A stretch of DNA of 64,000 nt, from the NCBI RefSeq assembly GCF_000701705.1, contig NZ_JNJP01000010.1, forward strand, positions 1 to 64,000. Direction: 5' to 3'. Below the pieces are notes generated by a model. The model was not told where the DNA came from. It was given only the letters and a program-made list of their open reading frames with translations, and did no database searches. The stretch comes from Bilophila wadsworthia ATCC 49260 (GTDB lineage: Bacteria > Desulfobacterota > Desulfovibrionia > Desulfovibrionales > Desulfovibrionaceae). Positions within the stretch are counted from its first letter, which is position 1; each line of letters starts with the position of its first letter. Of the stretch, positions 56,413 to 64,000 are shown in pieces. The position numbers and the translations under genes were made by a program.

Positions 56413-58946
56413 GACGCACTCGCATAATCGTTTAGTGACAGGCCCCGTTCACGGAGCCACTGATCAATCCATTGCTCGCCGTACTGTTTTTCAAGCTGCA
56501 TGATGTGTTGCACGGATTCGCGATCCGAGACGCCGACGAAGGACATGGCAAGCGGGCCTATCGCAAAACTGAAGAGCCGGCTTCCTTGCTCGGAAACCAG
56601 GTAGTATTCATTTTTGGGGACAGCCGAGGAGATGATTTCGATCTGGCGGCTGTTCAGCCCCATTTTCGTGTAAAATTCGGCGAACCCCTCGTTTCTGGCG
56701 TAGATGTTCGGCAGATAGATCTTGGTGGCCGTCGATTCGACGATCACATCGAGGATGGAGGAGTTGAAGGCATCCGAAAGGCTCTGCGTGGCCATGAAAA
56801 TGGAGCAATTTTTCTTTCGGTTGACTTTGAACCATTCCCGTATCTTTTCGCGGAACACGGGATGACCGAGCAGTATCCATGCCTCATCCAGAAAGATCCA
56901 GGCTGGTTGGCCTTTAAGAGCCATTTCAATCCTGCGGAACAGATAGAGAAGGATGGGGAGAGCCCATTTGTCTCCCATGTTCATCAATTCCTCGTTTTCG
57001 AAGACGGTAAAGGGAGACAGGGCAAGACCGTCGCTTTCCGCATCAAGCAATTCTCCCATGGGACCATCAATGGTGTAGGCCTGCATGGCTTCTTTGATAC
57101 GGGGTACGTCGATAAGACCGACGAAATCGGACAGCCGTCGGTTCTCTCTGTCCTGGGACATGAGAGTCAGGGTTTTTGCGATCTTATTTCTCTCGCCGGG
57201 ACCGGTTTCGACTCCGTTCAGGGAAAGGATGGTTTCGATCCATTCCTGCGCCCAGGCGATGTCTGAGCGCGTATCCAGAAACTGAAGAGGACAAAATTGG
57301 AGTTTGTCCGAATCTGAGGCAATCGCGAAATGCAGCCCCCCGCAGGCCTTTGTCAGAGGGTACAGGGAATATCCCTTGTCAAAGGCAAAGATCTGCATTC
57401 CTTTGTACCGGCGTAGCTGGGCAATGAGCAGGGCGAGAGCCGTGGATTTGCCCGCGCCTGTGGGGCCGATCATGAGGGTATGGCCGAGATCGCGCACATG
57501 GAGATTAAGGCGGAATGGACTGTTGCCGGTCGTGACGCAGTACATGAGCGCGGGGGAGCCTTCAGGATAGAGAGGGCATGGGGCATAATCGCTTCCTGTC
57601 CAGATCGTGTTTGTGGGAAGCATGTCCGCGAGATTCTGGGTCGTTATCAGAGGACGGCGGACATTTTCATTGCCGTGACCTGGGAGGGAGCCGAAGAACG
57701 CATCCAAAGTGTTGATGCTTTCGGTTCTGGAGGCGAATCCGAGGTTGCGTATGGCCTTGTCCAGGCGCAGAGCGGCTGCTTCCACGGCCTGTCTGTCTTC
57801 GTCCATCAGCACGACGACGCTGGTGTAATAGCCGGCTCCAACTCTACGGCTTTTGATCCGTGTAATGGCGTCTTCCGCGTCTTCCGTCATGTTGACGGCA
57901 TCCTGATCCAGTCTGGGATTGGGCTTTTCGAGGAGATAATCAAACAGTCCCTGCTGCTTTTGCTGCCATTTTCTGACAAACACATTCATGTGCGAAGTGG
58001 CTGCGGGCGAGTCAAGGAAGATAAAGCGGTTCGACCAGCGGTACTCCATATCGAAATCCGTCAGCAGCGAAAGCATTCCAGGGTATGACTCCATGGGAAA
58101 TCCTTCTATGGCGACGACCTGGATGTGCTTGCGGCCTATTCTGGGGACGATACCTCCCCACAGTTCTTGCCCGCCGAGGAGCATGTCCAGATAGACGGGA
58201 CAGGAAGGGAGACGGACGGGTTGCGATTCTCCGGTGATGCAACGCTGCAAATGGGAGAGGAACTCATCATAATATTCGGTAGTGCTGCCTTCATTTTGGT
58301 AGGCGTGAGCGTGAAGCCGGGTGAGCGAAAGGACGGTGGAAAGACGGTTTTCAAGGCTCTTTAGATCCTTTTTGAAGCCCGTCAGAATCTTTTGCCCGCG
58401 TTCCTTGGCGGATGTCGGGGCCTGAGCGTCATCGAACATGAGATCGACGAACTTCGCCTGCGCCAGCATCGGCGGGAACCATGTGACGGTCAGGACGGAG
58501 TACCCCTCATACATGACCCCTCTTTCTTCAAAAAAGTGACGGCGTTCTGTGTCTATGGCCCTCGATATGGGATCGGGAAAATGGGAAAGATCCGGGGAAG
58601 GATACTTTGGGGCGGGAGAACGGACGGCATCAACATGGATCATCCAGCCATTGCCCAATTCCGTAAGAGCGGCATTAAGGAGTTCGGCGTCGAATTCCTG
58701 TTGCCGTTCGGTATGGCTTTCTTTGTCATTTCCCGTATAGACATAGGCGGCCATCAGCGAGCCGTTCTTGCACAGGATGATGCCGTCGTCGATCATGGAG
58801 CCGTAGTTGAGCAGGTCCGCGACGCCGGCTTGCTTCGAGCGATGTCGCTTGAGCGTCCGGGCTTCATTGGCCTGTTTGATGCCCCGGATGAGCAGAGCAA
58901 ACAGCAGCAGGCCGAGAAGCGAGATGGCAACGATTAAAAAAATCAT
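56409..58946 (-). CDS. TrbE (VirB4-like) ATPase
   Basis: This 845-residue ATPase has an N-terminal membrane segment (MIFLIVAISLLGLLLFALLI), a CagE/VirB4 N-domain, Walker A TLMIGPTGAGKSTALALLIA and Walker B PAWIFLDEAWILLGHP with the following KKNCSIFMATQSLSDA. It energises pilus assembly and DNA transfer. The start overlaps the trbD stop. Confidence 0.96.
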   Translation of the reverse strand: MIFLIVAISLLGLLLFALLIRGIKQANEARTLKRHRSKQAGVADLLNYGSMIDDGIILCKNGSLMAAYVYTGNDKESHTERQQEFDAELLNAALTELGNGWMIHVDAVRSPAPKYPSPDLSHFPDPISRAIDTERRHFFEERGVMYEGYSVLTVTWFPPMLAQAKFVDLMFDDAQAPTSAKERGQKILTGFKKDLKSLENRLSTVLSLTRLHAHAYQNEGSTTEYYDEFLSHLQRCITGESQPVRLPSCPVYLDMLLGGQELWGGIVPRIGRKHIQVVAIEGFPMESYPGMLSLLTDFDMEYRWSNRFIFLDSPAATSHMNVFVRKWQQKQQGLFDYLLEKPNPRLDQDAVNMTEDAEDAITRIKSRRVGAGYYTSVVVLMDEDRQAVEAAALRLDKAIRNLGFASRTESINTLDAFFGSLPGHGNENVRRPLITTQNLADMLPTNTIWTGSDYAPCPLYPEGSPALMYCVTTGNSPFRLNLHVRDLGHTLMIGPTGAGKSTALALLIAQLRRYKGMQIFAFDKGYSLYPLTKACGGLHFAIASDSDKLQFCPLQFLDTRSDIAWAQEWIETILSLNGVETGPGERNKIAKTLTLMSQDRENRRLSDFVGLIDVPRIKEAMQAYTIDGPMGELLDAESDGLALSPFTVFENEELMNMGDKWALPILLYLFRRIEMALKGQPAWIFLDEAWILLGHPVFREKIREWFKVNRKKNCSIFMATQSLSDAFNSSILDVIVESTATKIYLPNIYARNEGFAEFYTKMGLNSRQIEIISSAVPKNEYYLVSEQGSRLFSFAIGPLAMSFVGVSDRESVQHIMQLEKQYGEQWIDQWLRERGLSLNDYASAS

Positions 58947-59242
58947 TTGTAATTCCTGGTGTTCTCACGGAAGGGCGTGGACCTTGCGGGGTAATAGGCC
59001 GCATAGCGGATATGCCGCAGGTAGACGAAGCGCATGAGCGGGTCGGCCTTCGCCATCAGCCGGAGGACGAAAAGAGAAAAGACCCACAGCGTCAGTCCCG
59101 TCCAGAAAGCAACCCACTGTTGCGCGGAGATGACCAAAGCAAAGGCTACGACTCCCGAAGAGATGATCAGTTCACGGTCGCAGCCGAGAAGAAGCGTCGG
59201 ACGGGTGAGCGACTGGTGGATGGGAACGGTTCTGAGAGCCAT
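58943..59242 (-). CDS. TrbD (VirB3-like) membrane protein
   Basis: The 99 residues from ATG 59242 (start MALRTVPIHQSLTRPTLLLG) have two adjacent spans (LIISSGVVAFALVISAQQW, FWTGLTLWVFSLFVLRLM) and the KADPLMRFVYLRHIRY segment typical of TrbD. It lies between trbC and trbE with overlaps. Confidence 0.92.
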   Translation of the reverse strand: MALRTVPIHQSLTRPTLLLGCDRELIISSGVVAFALVISAQQWVAFWTGLTLWVFSLFVLRLMAKADPLMRFVYLRHIRYAAYYPARSTPFRENTRNYK

Positions 59243-59243
59243 G

Positions 59244-59597
59244 TCACACCATCCTGACTGTTTCATGACCGTGGGCGATCAGCGCCCCTTTGCCGAAGAA
59301 CTGCGCCTTGATGTTGGCTGCGCAGAGGACGATGGCCATGACCAGGATGAGGAAGACGAACTGTCTGAAGAACCCCGGAAGGTCTCCGCCGAAGGCCAGA
59401 GTGAGCCCACAAACGACAAGGGCGATGCCCGAGATCGAAAAGGCGACGGGACCGGTCACGGAATCCTCAAGAGACTGAAGCCATGATTCGTAAGGCAGAC
59501 CGCCGCCTGAGCCTGCGGAAGCCAGAGCGTCAGGGACGCAAATAACGACCATCAGAGCGATCATGGTCGTCAGGGAAAGGAAGAGCTTGAGATTCAT
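59244..59597 (-). CDS. TrbC (VirB2-like) conjugative pilin
   Basis: This 117-residue prepilin has a signal peptide (LFLSLTTMIALMVVICVPDA), a short body with two hydrophobic helices (VAFSISGIALVVCGLTLAFG and FRQFVFLILVMAIVLCAAN) and a polar tail. It would be matured and cyclised with the help of TraF (19124-19621). It is the subunit of the Trb pilus, distinct from the PilS type IVb pilus also encoded here. Confidence 0.92.
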   Translation of the reverse strand: MNLKLFLSLTTMIALMVVICVPDALASAGSGGGLPYESWLQSLEDSVTGPVAFSISGIALVVCGLTLAFGGDLPGFFRQFVFLILVMAIVLCAANIKAQFFGKGALIAHGHETVRMV

Positions 59598-59618
59598 GTT
59601 TCCTCCAATTATTGGTTT

Positions 59619-60578
59619 TTATGCAGTAAATTCACTAAGCTGATATTCTTGTTTCTGTATTGAATAGCCGTCCACGGCGAGGATTTCCCGAATCCTGCGA
59701 CCTGACGGAGTCCTTTCAATGAAAACAAGGAACTGGACGGCTTCGCCGATAACCTCCTCGACGCAGCGTGGAGCCGAGGGGCTTCGGGAAACGAGTCCAC
59801 GGACGCGGGAGAGTCCCTGGAGCGCCGAGTTTGCGTGGACGGTTGAAATGCCGCCGGAGTGGCCGGTATTCCAGGCATCCAGAAGGTCGAGAGCGGCTTC
59901 GTCACGAACTTCGCCGACATGGATGCGGGTAGGGCGAAACCTCAAGGTCTGCTTGAGGCATTTGGTCATTGAGACATCATCTGTAGTGTGGAAAAAGACG
60001 GCGTTGGGTGCGGTACACTGAATTTCGCGTGTGTCTTCGATGATTACATGCCGCTCATCCGGGAACTGGCGCACCATCTCCGCGATAAGTGCGTTTGCGA
60101 GAGTCGTCTTGCCGGAACCGGTTCCCCCGACTACGAGAAGGTTCTGGTGCTCGGATACGACCATGCACAGGGCGTCTTTCTGGCGTTCCGTCAGAATTCC
60201 GGCTTCAACGTATTCATCAAGTGTGAAGACCCGGGAGGCCGGTTTGCGGATTGTGAAGGCCGGCGCGGACACGATGGGAGGCAGGGCTCCGGAGAAGCGA
60301 AAACCGCCTGGATATTCTCCATCGAGCTGGGGTTGTTCGTATGAGACAGTCTTTCCGAGAAGCGAGGCCAGCGTCCGGAAAAGGGATTCCGCCTTGTATG
60401 GCTCCAGAGTGCCGATGCACTTCATGGGCTCGCCGAATCGCTCTTGCCAGATGCGTCCGTCCGGGTTCAGCATGACTTCACAGGTCAATGCATCCGCCAG
60501 GGCGTCGTTCACTATTTTTCCTGCATGTGTTTGCAGGTTCCTAGCCCAGCGAGTCCGTGTCGTTTCCGTTGTTTCCAT
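59619..60578 (-). CDS. TrbB (VirB11-like) ATPase
   Basis: The 319 residues from ATG 60578 (start METTETTRTRWARN) carry Walker A LLVVGGTGSGKTTLANALIA, Asp box EDTREIQC, Walker-B-like RIHVGEVRDEAALDLLDAWN and His box TGHSGGISTVHANSALQGLS. It is the first gene of the trb operon read leftward. Its promoter should lie at 60579-60690, beside a divergent AT-rich cargo gene. Confidence 0.95.
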   Translation of the reverse strand: METTETTRTRWARNLQTHAGKIVNDALADALTCEVMLNPDGRIWQERFGEPMKCIGTLEPYKAESLFRTLASLLGKTVSYEQPQLDGEYPGGFRFSGALPPIVSAPAFTIRKPASRVFTLDEYVEAGILTERQKDALCMVVSEHQNLLVVGGTGSGKTTLANALIAEMVRQFPDERHVIIEDTREIQCTAPNAVFFHTTDDVSMTKCLKQTLRFRPTRIHVGEVRDEAALDLLDAWNTGHSGGISTVHANSALQGLSRVRGLVSRSPSAPRCVEEVIGEAVQFLVFIERTPSGRRIREILAVDGYSIQKQEYQLSEFTA

Positions 60579-60687
60579 GAAGAATATCCTGTAATAAAAA
60601 TTAGTTAAAAAATATAAATTAGTGGCATGGAACACAGTACATGGATGCCGAAAGACAGGAAGATCCAGCAATAAAAAGGAATATAAA

Positions 60688-61029
60688 ATGTGCCAAAATG
60701 ATTTAATTCCTTTTCAACATATATATGAAGAATCAAAAAATATTTATAAATTGCTGTTTACATTAAATGGTGCTGCTATTGTTTCCTTAGTTACATTAAT
60801 TGTTTCTTATGATAAAAATGATGTTTTAAAGGGGTTTGAAATTTTATCAGGTAATCTGTTTTGGTTTGTTTTGACTATTTTATTTTCTTTATGTATTATA
60901 TTATGTATATATACATGTAAATTTTATATATGGGTTCGTCGTGATAGAATTTATAGTCATAAGTTTGTTAAATACTATAATAATGCTATTATAGCTGGAA
61001 TGTGGTCTGTTAATTTAATATTATTTTAA
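60688..61029 (+). CDS. AT-rich membrane protein, cargo gene upstream of trbB
   Basis: The 113 residues from ATG 60688 (AAAAGGA upstream) begin MCQNDLIPFQHIYEESKNIY, then have spans LLFTLNGAAIVSLVTLIVS, LFWFVLTILFSLCIILCIYT and a weaker C-terminal one. The first helix followed by LNGAA resembles small phage or plasmid membrane proteins of unknown role. It is strongly AT-rich, divergent from trbB and convergent with a 40-residue membrane gene, mirroring the 45620-46217 pair. Confidence 0.6.
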   Translation: MCQNDLIPFQHIYEESKNIYKLLFTLNGAAIVSLVTLIVSYDKNDVLKGFEILSGNLFWFVLTILFSLCIILCIYTCKFYIWVRRDRIYSHKFVKYYNNAIIAGMWSVNLILF

Positions 61030-61085
61030 ATTTTATATATGGAATATCATATTTATATTCTGTTTTGAAATATGGGATAACAATT

Positions 61086-61208
61086 CTATGATACCATAAT
61101 ATAAATTACATGTATAAGTGCTAAAAACATAATTATTGTTCCAATAATTATATATGTAATAAGAAGATTTTCTTTTATAGAATTAAAAAATTTTTTAAGT
61201 ATGTTCAT
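61086..61208 (-). CDS. tiny AT-rich membrane peptide (40 residues)
   Basis: The ATG at 61208 (AGGATG upstream) opens MNILKKFFNSIKENLLITYI, a basic amphipathic start and one long span (LITYIIIGTIIIMFLALIHV). Its size and basic start parallel the 62-residue protein at 46029-46217, which also converges on an AT-rich membrane gene. Function unknown. Confidence 0.5.
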   Translation of the reverse strand: MNILKKFFNSIKENLLITYIIIGTIIMFLALIHVIYIMVS

Positions 61209-61270
61209 AAAATTTCATCCTGTGAAGATCGAATTATTTAAAAGATCGAAGGATCTCCGTAAGGAGCATC

Positions 61271-61480
61271 CTAGGCGTCTTCCTGTTCGTCATCGTAGGC
61301 TTCAGCCGTCTTGCCGAGCAGAGCCGCCAGATCGGGGTTTTGCGTCAGGCAGAGAAACAGGATCGGCTTGCCATTGCCCTTCACGGTAAACAAAATGGAG
61401 CCCACGCCGTACTCTTCCATTCGTTCCAGGGCGGTATCGAAGGTGTCGCTGGAGTCCAGATCAAGAAACAGGTTGCTCAT
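61271..61480 (-). CDS. small acidic protein (69 residues)
   Basis: The ATG at 61480 follows AAAGGAG. It opens MSNLFLDLDSSDTFDTALER, with a core VGSILFTVKGNGKPILFLCL and an acidic tail YDDEQEDA. It looks like a small alpha/beta protein. It follows the HTH gene on the same strand and is probably co-transcribed. No family recognised. Confidence 0.65.
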   Translation of the reverse strand: MSNLFLDLDSSDTFDTALERMEEYGVGSILFTVKGNGKPILFLCLTQNPDLAALLGKTAEAYDDEQEDA

Positions 61481-61499
61481 GGCGATCTCTCCTTTGGCG

Positions 61500-62708
61500 T
61501 CAGACGGCGCAGGCTTGGCAACTGCGCAGCCAGCCGACAAGACTCATGGGTGACGACGTTCCGGACAGATAATCGCGGGCAAGGGAAACCAGACGAGCGA
61601 GATCTGGCTTTTGTCCTTTGCCTGACAAATAGTTGAGGTATGTCGTGACGGGGACGCGCTGGCGTTCCGGCTCAGGCCAGAGCGCGATCAGTGCGTCCGC
61701 GTCTTGTGAGGGAGTAGGAGAGCTCGAAACGGTAGGCTGATTGAACCGCTTTTGCAGTTCCTCGATGCGGGCACGGTAGACTTCGGCTTGTCGTCTTTCT
61801 TCAGGAGTAAGAACCGGTTCCGCAGGCACGAGCTTCCCGAAAAAAGTCTTCTTCGGGCGGCGCATGAGAGGAGCCTTTTCAAACTGGCGGGTGTAGAGCC
61901 AGTTAGAGAGCTCAGGAGGATAGCCGTTGAGCCATCTGCTGTCCGTGAGTTTGTATTGCTCGACGATGCCGAGGAGCTTTTCGATGGGCGGCAGTTGCCT
62001 TGCGCGTCGCATCCGGCGATAGACGCGCAGGGCAAGCTGCCTGTTGCGGGGCATGGCCCAGGTAGCGGTTTGGGGCCATGCGGCCCACAATTGCTCGAAC
62101 TCGTGCTCCGTTGGGCGGTGCAGTACATGGGTTGTCTGTGACGCACCAGTTCGAGACAAAGATGAAAAATCCCCCCTCCCTTGTACCCTCTGGGGTAAGG
62201 GAGCTGACCCCGGATGCCCGGTACGGTTGCGGCAAGAGGGAGATGAAGAGACCTCCTGAACCGGAAGGGGGGAAAGGGGGGTAATATCTTGTTTCTTATT
62301 TACTCTTATATCATGCGAAAATTTTTCGTGTGCTCCTCGTGCTGAAGCATTGCTGGAAGTTTGCATGTCGTGCGTGGGGATGCCGAGCTTTCTGAGCAGA
62401 GCGAGCAGGTGTTCTGAGAGCAGCAGGTAGTAGATATTACGGCCCGTCTTCTCGTCTTTCCTGACCGCGATGTAGCCCGTCCGCGTCAGCTCTGCGATAT
62501 AGTTTTGGACCGAACGGACCGTCGTTTTGCACAGGAGCGCCAGCGTGCTTTGTGTCGGGTAGCAGTGATCCTTGTCGCCGCAAAAGTCGAAAAGCATCTC
62601 ATAGAGATAGGAGGCGTTACCGGAAACGGAGGGATCTCTCCTGATGAAAGTCGGTAAAAATTTATCCCTGACATGCAAAAACAGACTCTTTGGAGTAAAA
62701 GTTCTCAT
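61500..62708 (-). CDS. replication-initiator-like HTH protein
   Basis: This 402-residue protein has an N-terminal winged helix of the HTH_36 type: LFDFCGDKDHCYPTQSTLAL, LCKTTVRSVQNYIAELTRTG, YIAVRKDEKTGRNIYYL. A long Ser/Pro linker and a basic C-terminal half (RNRQLALRVYRRMRRARQLP) follow. Such proteins are often annotated as plasmid or ICE replication initiators. It sits beside the trb operon, as the RK2 trfA region lies near trb. An initiator role is likely but not proven. Confidence 0.65.
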   Translation of the reverse strand: MRTFTPKSLFLHVRDKFLPTFIRRDPSVSGNASYLYEMLFDFCGDKDHCYPTQSTLALLCKTTVRSVQNYIAELTRTGYIAVRKDEKTGRNIYYLLLSEHLLALLRKLGIPTHDMQTSSNASARGAHEKFSHDIRVNKKQDITPLSPLPVQEVSSSPSCRNRTGHPGSAPLPQRVQGRGDFSSLSRTGASQTTHVLHRPTEHEFEQLWAAWPQTATWAMPRNRQLALRVYRRMRRARQLPPIEKLLGIVEQYKLTDSRWLNGYPPELSNWLYTRQFEKAPLMRRPKKTFFGKLVPAEPVLTPEERRQAEVYRARIEELQKRFNQPTVSSSPTPSQDADALIALWPEPERQRVPVTTYLNYLSGKGQKPDLARLVSLARDYLSGTSSPMSLVGWLRSCQACAV

Positions 62709-62902
62709 ATTTCCGCTACCTTGTGGGTTGCAGAAAAAAGAGAATAACCAAGCCCCCCTAGCTTGACGCCGGAAGCGAGTCGGGATAAAGTCAGTTCACG
62801 GTGAGTTGACTTTTCCCGTTGAGGGATTTGGGGCCGGTGTCTGTTGGTAGCAGATGCCGGTCTTCTCTTTTTTCCTGGTTAGTTCATCGGTTCATTCCTT
62901 AG
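62709..62902. other. intergenic region upstream of the HTH gene
   Basis: This 194-base stretch has no gene. It should hold the promoter of the HTH gene (minus). On the plus strand it carries a hairpin CCGGTGTCTG/CAGATGCCGG (62834-62860) followed by TCTTCTCTTTTTTCC, a good terminator signal without an obvious upstream plus-strand gene. A short transcript starting inside 62709-62830 is therefore possible. Confidence 0.45.
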
Positions 62903-63172
62903 TTACGCAAGGCCAAGAGCGCGGGCTTCACGATCCAGTAGGAGTTGCTGGCGTGCGGACAAAAGGTGGCGATACACGAGGCCATAACGAATGAGCGCCC
63001 GCACCCTGATCGGGATTGTGTGGGGGGTGTATCCGGAGCGTTCCCACTCTTCGTCAAAAAGACGGAAATACGTTTCTTTCATATGTGGGTCTCTTGTGTT
63101 CATTATCCGATCTAAAATCAGCCGTTCTCCTTTTTTGGGAGCGGCAGTCGAGGTGGATTTCTTCCTGGACAT
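62903..63172 (-). CDS. hypothetical protein (89 residues)
   Basis: The ATG at 63172 follows AAAGGAG. It begins MSRKKSTSTAAPKKGERLIL (basic, disordered) and continues as helices (YFRLFDEEWERSGYTPHTIP, YGLVYRHLLSARQQLLLDRE). It is cytosolic and probably nucleic-acid associated by charge. It precedes the HTH gene in the same direction. No family recognised. Confidence 0.65.
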   Translation of the reverse strand: MSRKKSTSTAAPKKGERLILDRIMNTRDPHMKETYFRLFDEEWERSGYTPHTIPIRVRALIRYGLVYRHLLSARQQLLLDREARALGLA

Positions 63173-63270
63173 TTTCTACTCCTTTTGCTTTTGCTGACTG
63201 GTTGCTCGTCAGGGGTGGGCCACCCGGCCACCCGACCACCCGACGCAGGGCGTTTCGCTTTGTCAGTTTT

Positions 63271-63555
63271 TCAGCTCATAGTAGAGTAGAGGGAACTCAT
63301 GAGGATAATCAGCGTTACTATATCGAACAACGTGTCTAATTTCCGCAGGAGCAATATCTTGATGAGAAGCATCCCAAGAAGTAGGCAAACGAGGACTGCC
63401 TTAATATGTAAAAGAGCCTCATATAAATATATAAGGTTTTCCTCATGTGGTGTGTACAAAGACAAGACCATTGCAGCGGCCCAAAGCGCCATCGAAACTG
63501 GTGAGAATCTTTCAATTTCAAATCCTGATAAATAGGTCTGCATTGTCTTTCTCAT
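63271..63555 (-). CDS. small membrane protein (94 residues)
   Basis: The preferred ATG is 63555 (AAAGGAAAAACT upstream; an upstream Met at 63624 is possible). It begins MRKTMQTYLSGFEIERFSPV, with spans MALWAAAMVLSLYT, AVLVCLLLGMLLIKILLL and FDIVTLIILMSSLYS. It is another short, hydrophobic protein at the edge of the transfer region. Function unknown. Confidence 0.6.
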   Translation of the reverse strand: MRKTMQTYLSGFEIERFSPVSMALWAAAMVLSLYTPHEENLIYLYEALLHIKAVLVCLLLGMLLIKILLLRKLDTLFDIVTLIILMSSLYSTMS

Positions 63556-63671
63556 AGTTTTTCCTTTTTTGCTGAGATCGGTTTTGCCGTACACTCGCTT
63601 TATCAGCTTCTCCATGCCTGCCATTCGTTTTGAGTTTTTTTACGTCATTATTCAAATTGTTAGGATGCTCT

Positions 63672-64000
63672 ATGGAAATTACAGGTTTTTTAACAGCAAT
63701 ATTTACAGGTATTACGGCAGGTATTGCCGTATATAATCAAGTAAAAATTAAACAGAAAGTGTATACTTTGTGGCACAACTCTGATGATTGTGTTTGTATA
63801 GATGCAACAATTTGTAATTATAATAAAACTCCTGTTTGTCTATATCTTGATGAGGATAATGTATTTTTATCTAGACATAATAAATATTCATCGATTGGCC
63901 ATGGGTTTATCTTAAAATCTGGTAGTGAATATAAAATAAGAATACAATGTGAAATGTATATAAAAGATGAAGAATATGGTGTTGTATTGCTACGTTCATA
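63672..64000 (+). CDS. AT-rich protein with N-terminal membrane helix (partial)
   Basis: It starts at ATG 63672 and runs off the window after 109 codons. It begins MEITGFLTAIFTGITAGIAV, a single signal-anchor helix, followed by a soluble domain (NKTPVCLYLDEDNVFLSRHN). It is AT-rich and divergent from the preceding membrane gene, matching the other AT-rich cargo here. No family recognised. Confidence 0.6.
   Translation, partial: MEITGFLTAIFTGITAGIAVYNQVKIKQKVYTLWHNSDDCVCIDATICNYNKTPVCLYLDEDNVFLSRHNKYSSIGHGFILKSGSEYKIRIQCEMYIKDEEYGVVLLRS

Overview
The window is the left end and most of the body of a large integrative and conjugative element of an IncP-type family, carried by a Gram-negative proteobacterium. 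A Desulfovibrionaceae-like gut host (Desulfovibrio or Bilophila relatives) is my guess from overall gene flavour. No rRNA or housekeeping gene is present to prove it. Backbone genes look medium-to-high GC; several cargo genes are strikingly AT-rich.

Layout. Positions 1-128 are probably host chromosome. Positions 129-183 are a 3' fragment of a tRNA-Glu gene (attachment site), followed by a tyrosine integrase (267-1148). The left arm holds a structured non-coding repeat (R1), small cargo genes, an IS5-family element, a giant inverse-autotransporter adhesin (3666-10916) and a second, intact IS5-family element. From 12 to 22 kb lies an RK2 Tra1-like DNA-processing region: traM-traL-traK (minus), oriT, then traJ-traI-traG-traF-traC(ardC)-traD (plus). 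From 22.5 to 25.5 kb come an HEPN/MNT toxin-antitoxin pair, a ParA partition locus, a second copy of the structured repeat (R2) and the antirestriction gene klcA/ardB.

From 25.5 to 32.4 kb lies a shufflon. An Rci-like recombinase and a MucR/Ros regulator flank six 19-bp sites that delimit alternative C-terminal cassettes of a secreted phage-tail-collar protein. Its constant 5' end is translationally coupled to a prepilin peptidase. Next come rdgC, topB (TraE-like), trbM, a higBA pair, and a trb type IV secretion operon read right to left. Nested in that operon, between trbF and trbG, is a complete R64-type thin-pilus (pil) operon. The border gene joins a TrbH-like N-terminus to a PilL/TcpQ-like C-terminus. 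The right end (61-64 kb) has a replication-initiator-like HTH protein and small membrane proteins.

Working model. TraI, TraJ and TraK process oriT, and TraG couples the DNA to the Trb channel. The Pil pilus and its shuffled adhesin would select recipients. KlcA, ArdC and perhaps the R1/R2 elements protect incoming DNA, while ParA, HEPN/MNT, HigBA and possibly two 30-residue peptide modules maintain the element. The most novel points are the tail-collar shufflon with its embedded peptide/hairpin modules, the peptide shared by the C-termini of TrbJ and TrbK, the trb/pil chimera, and the duplicated structured repeats.
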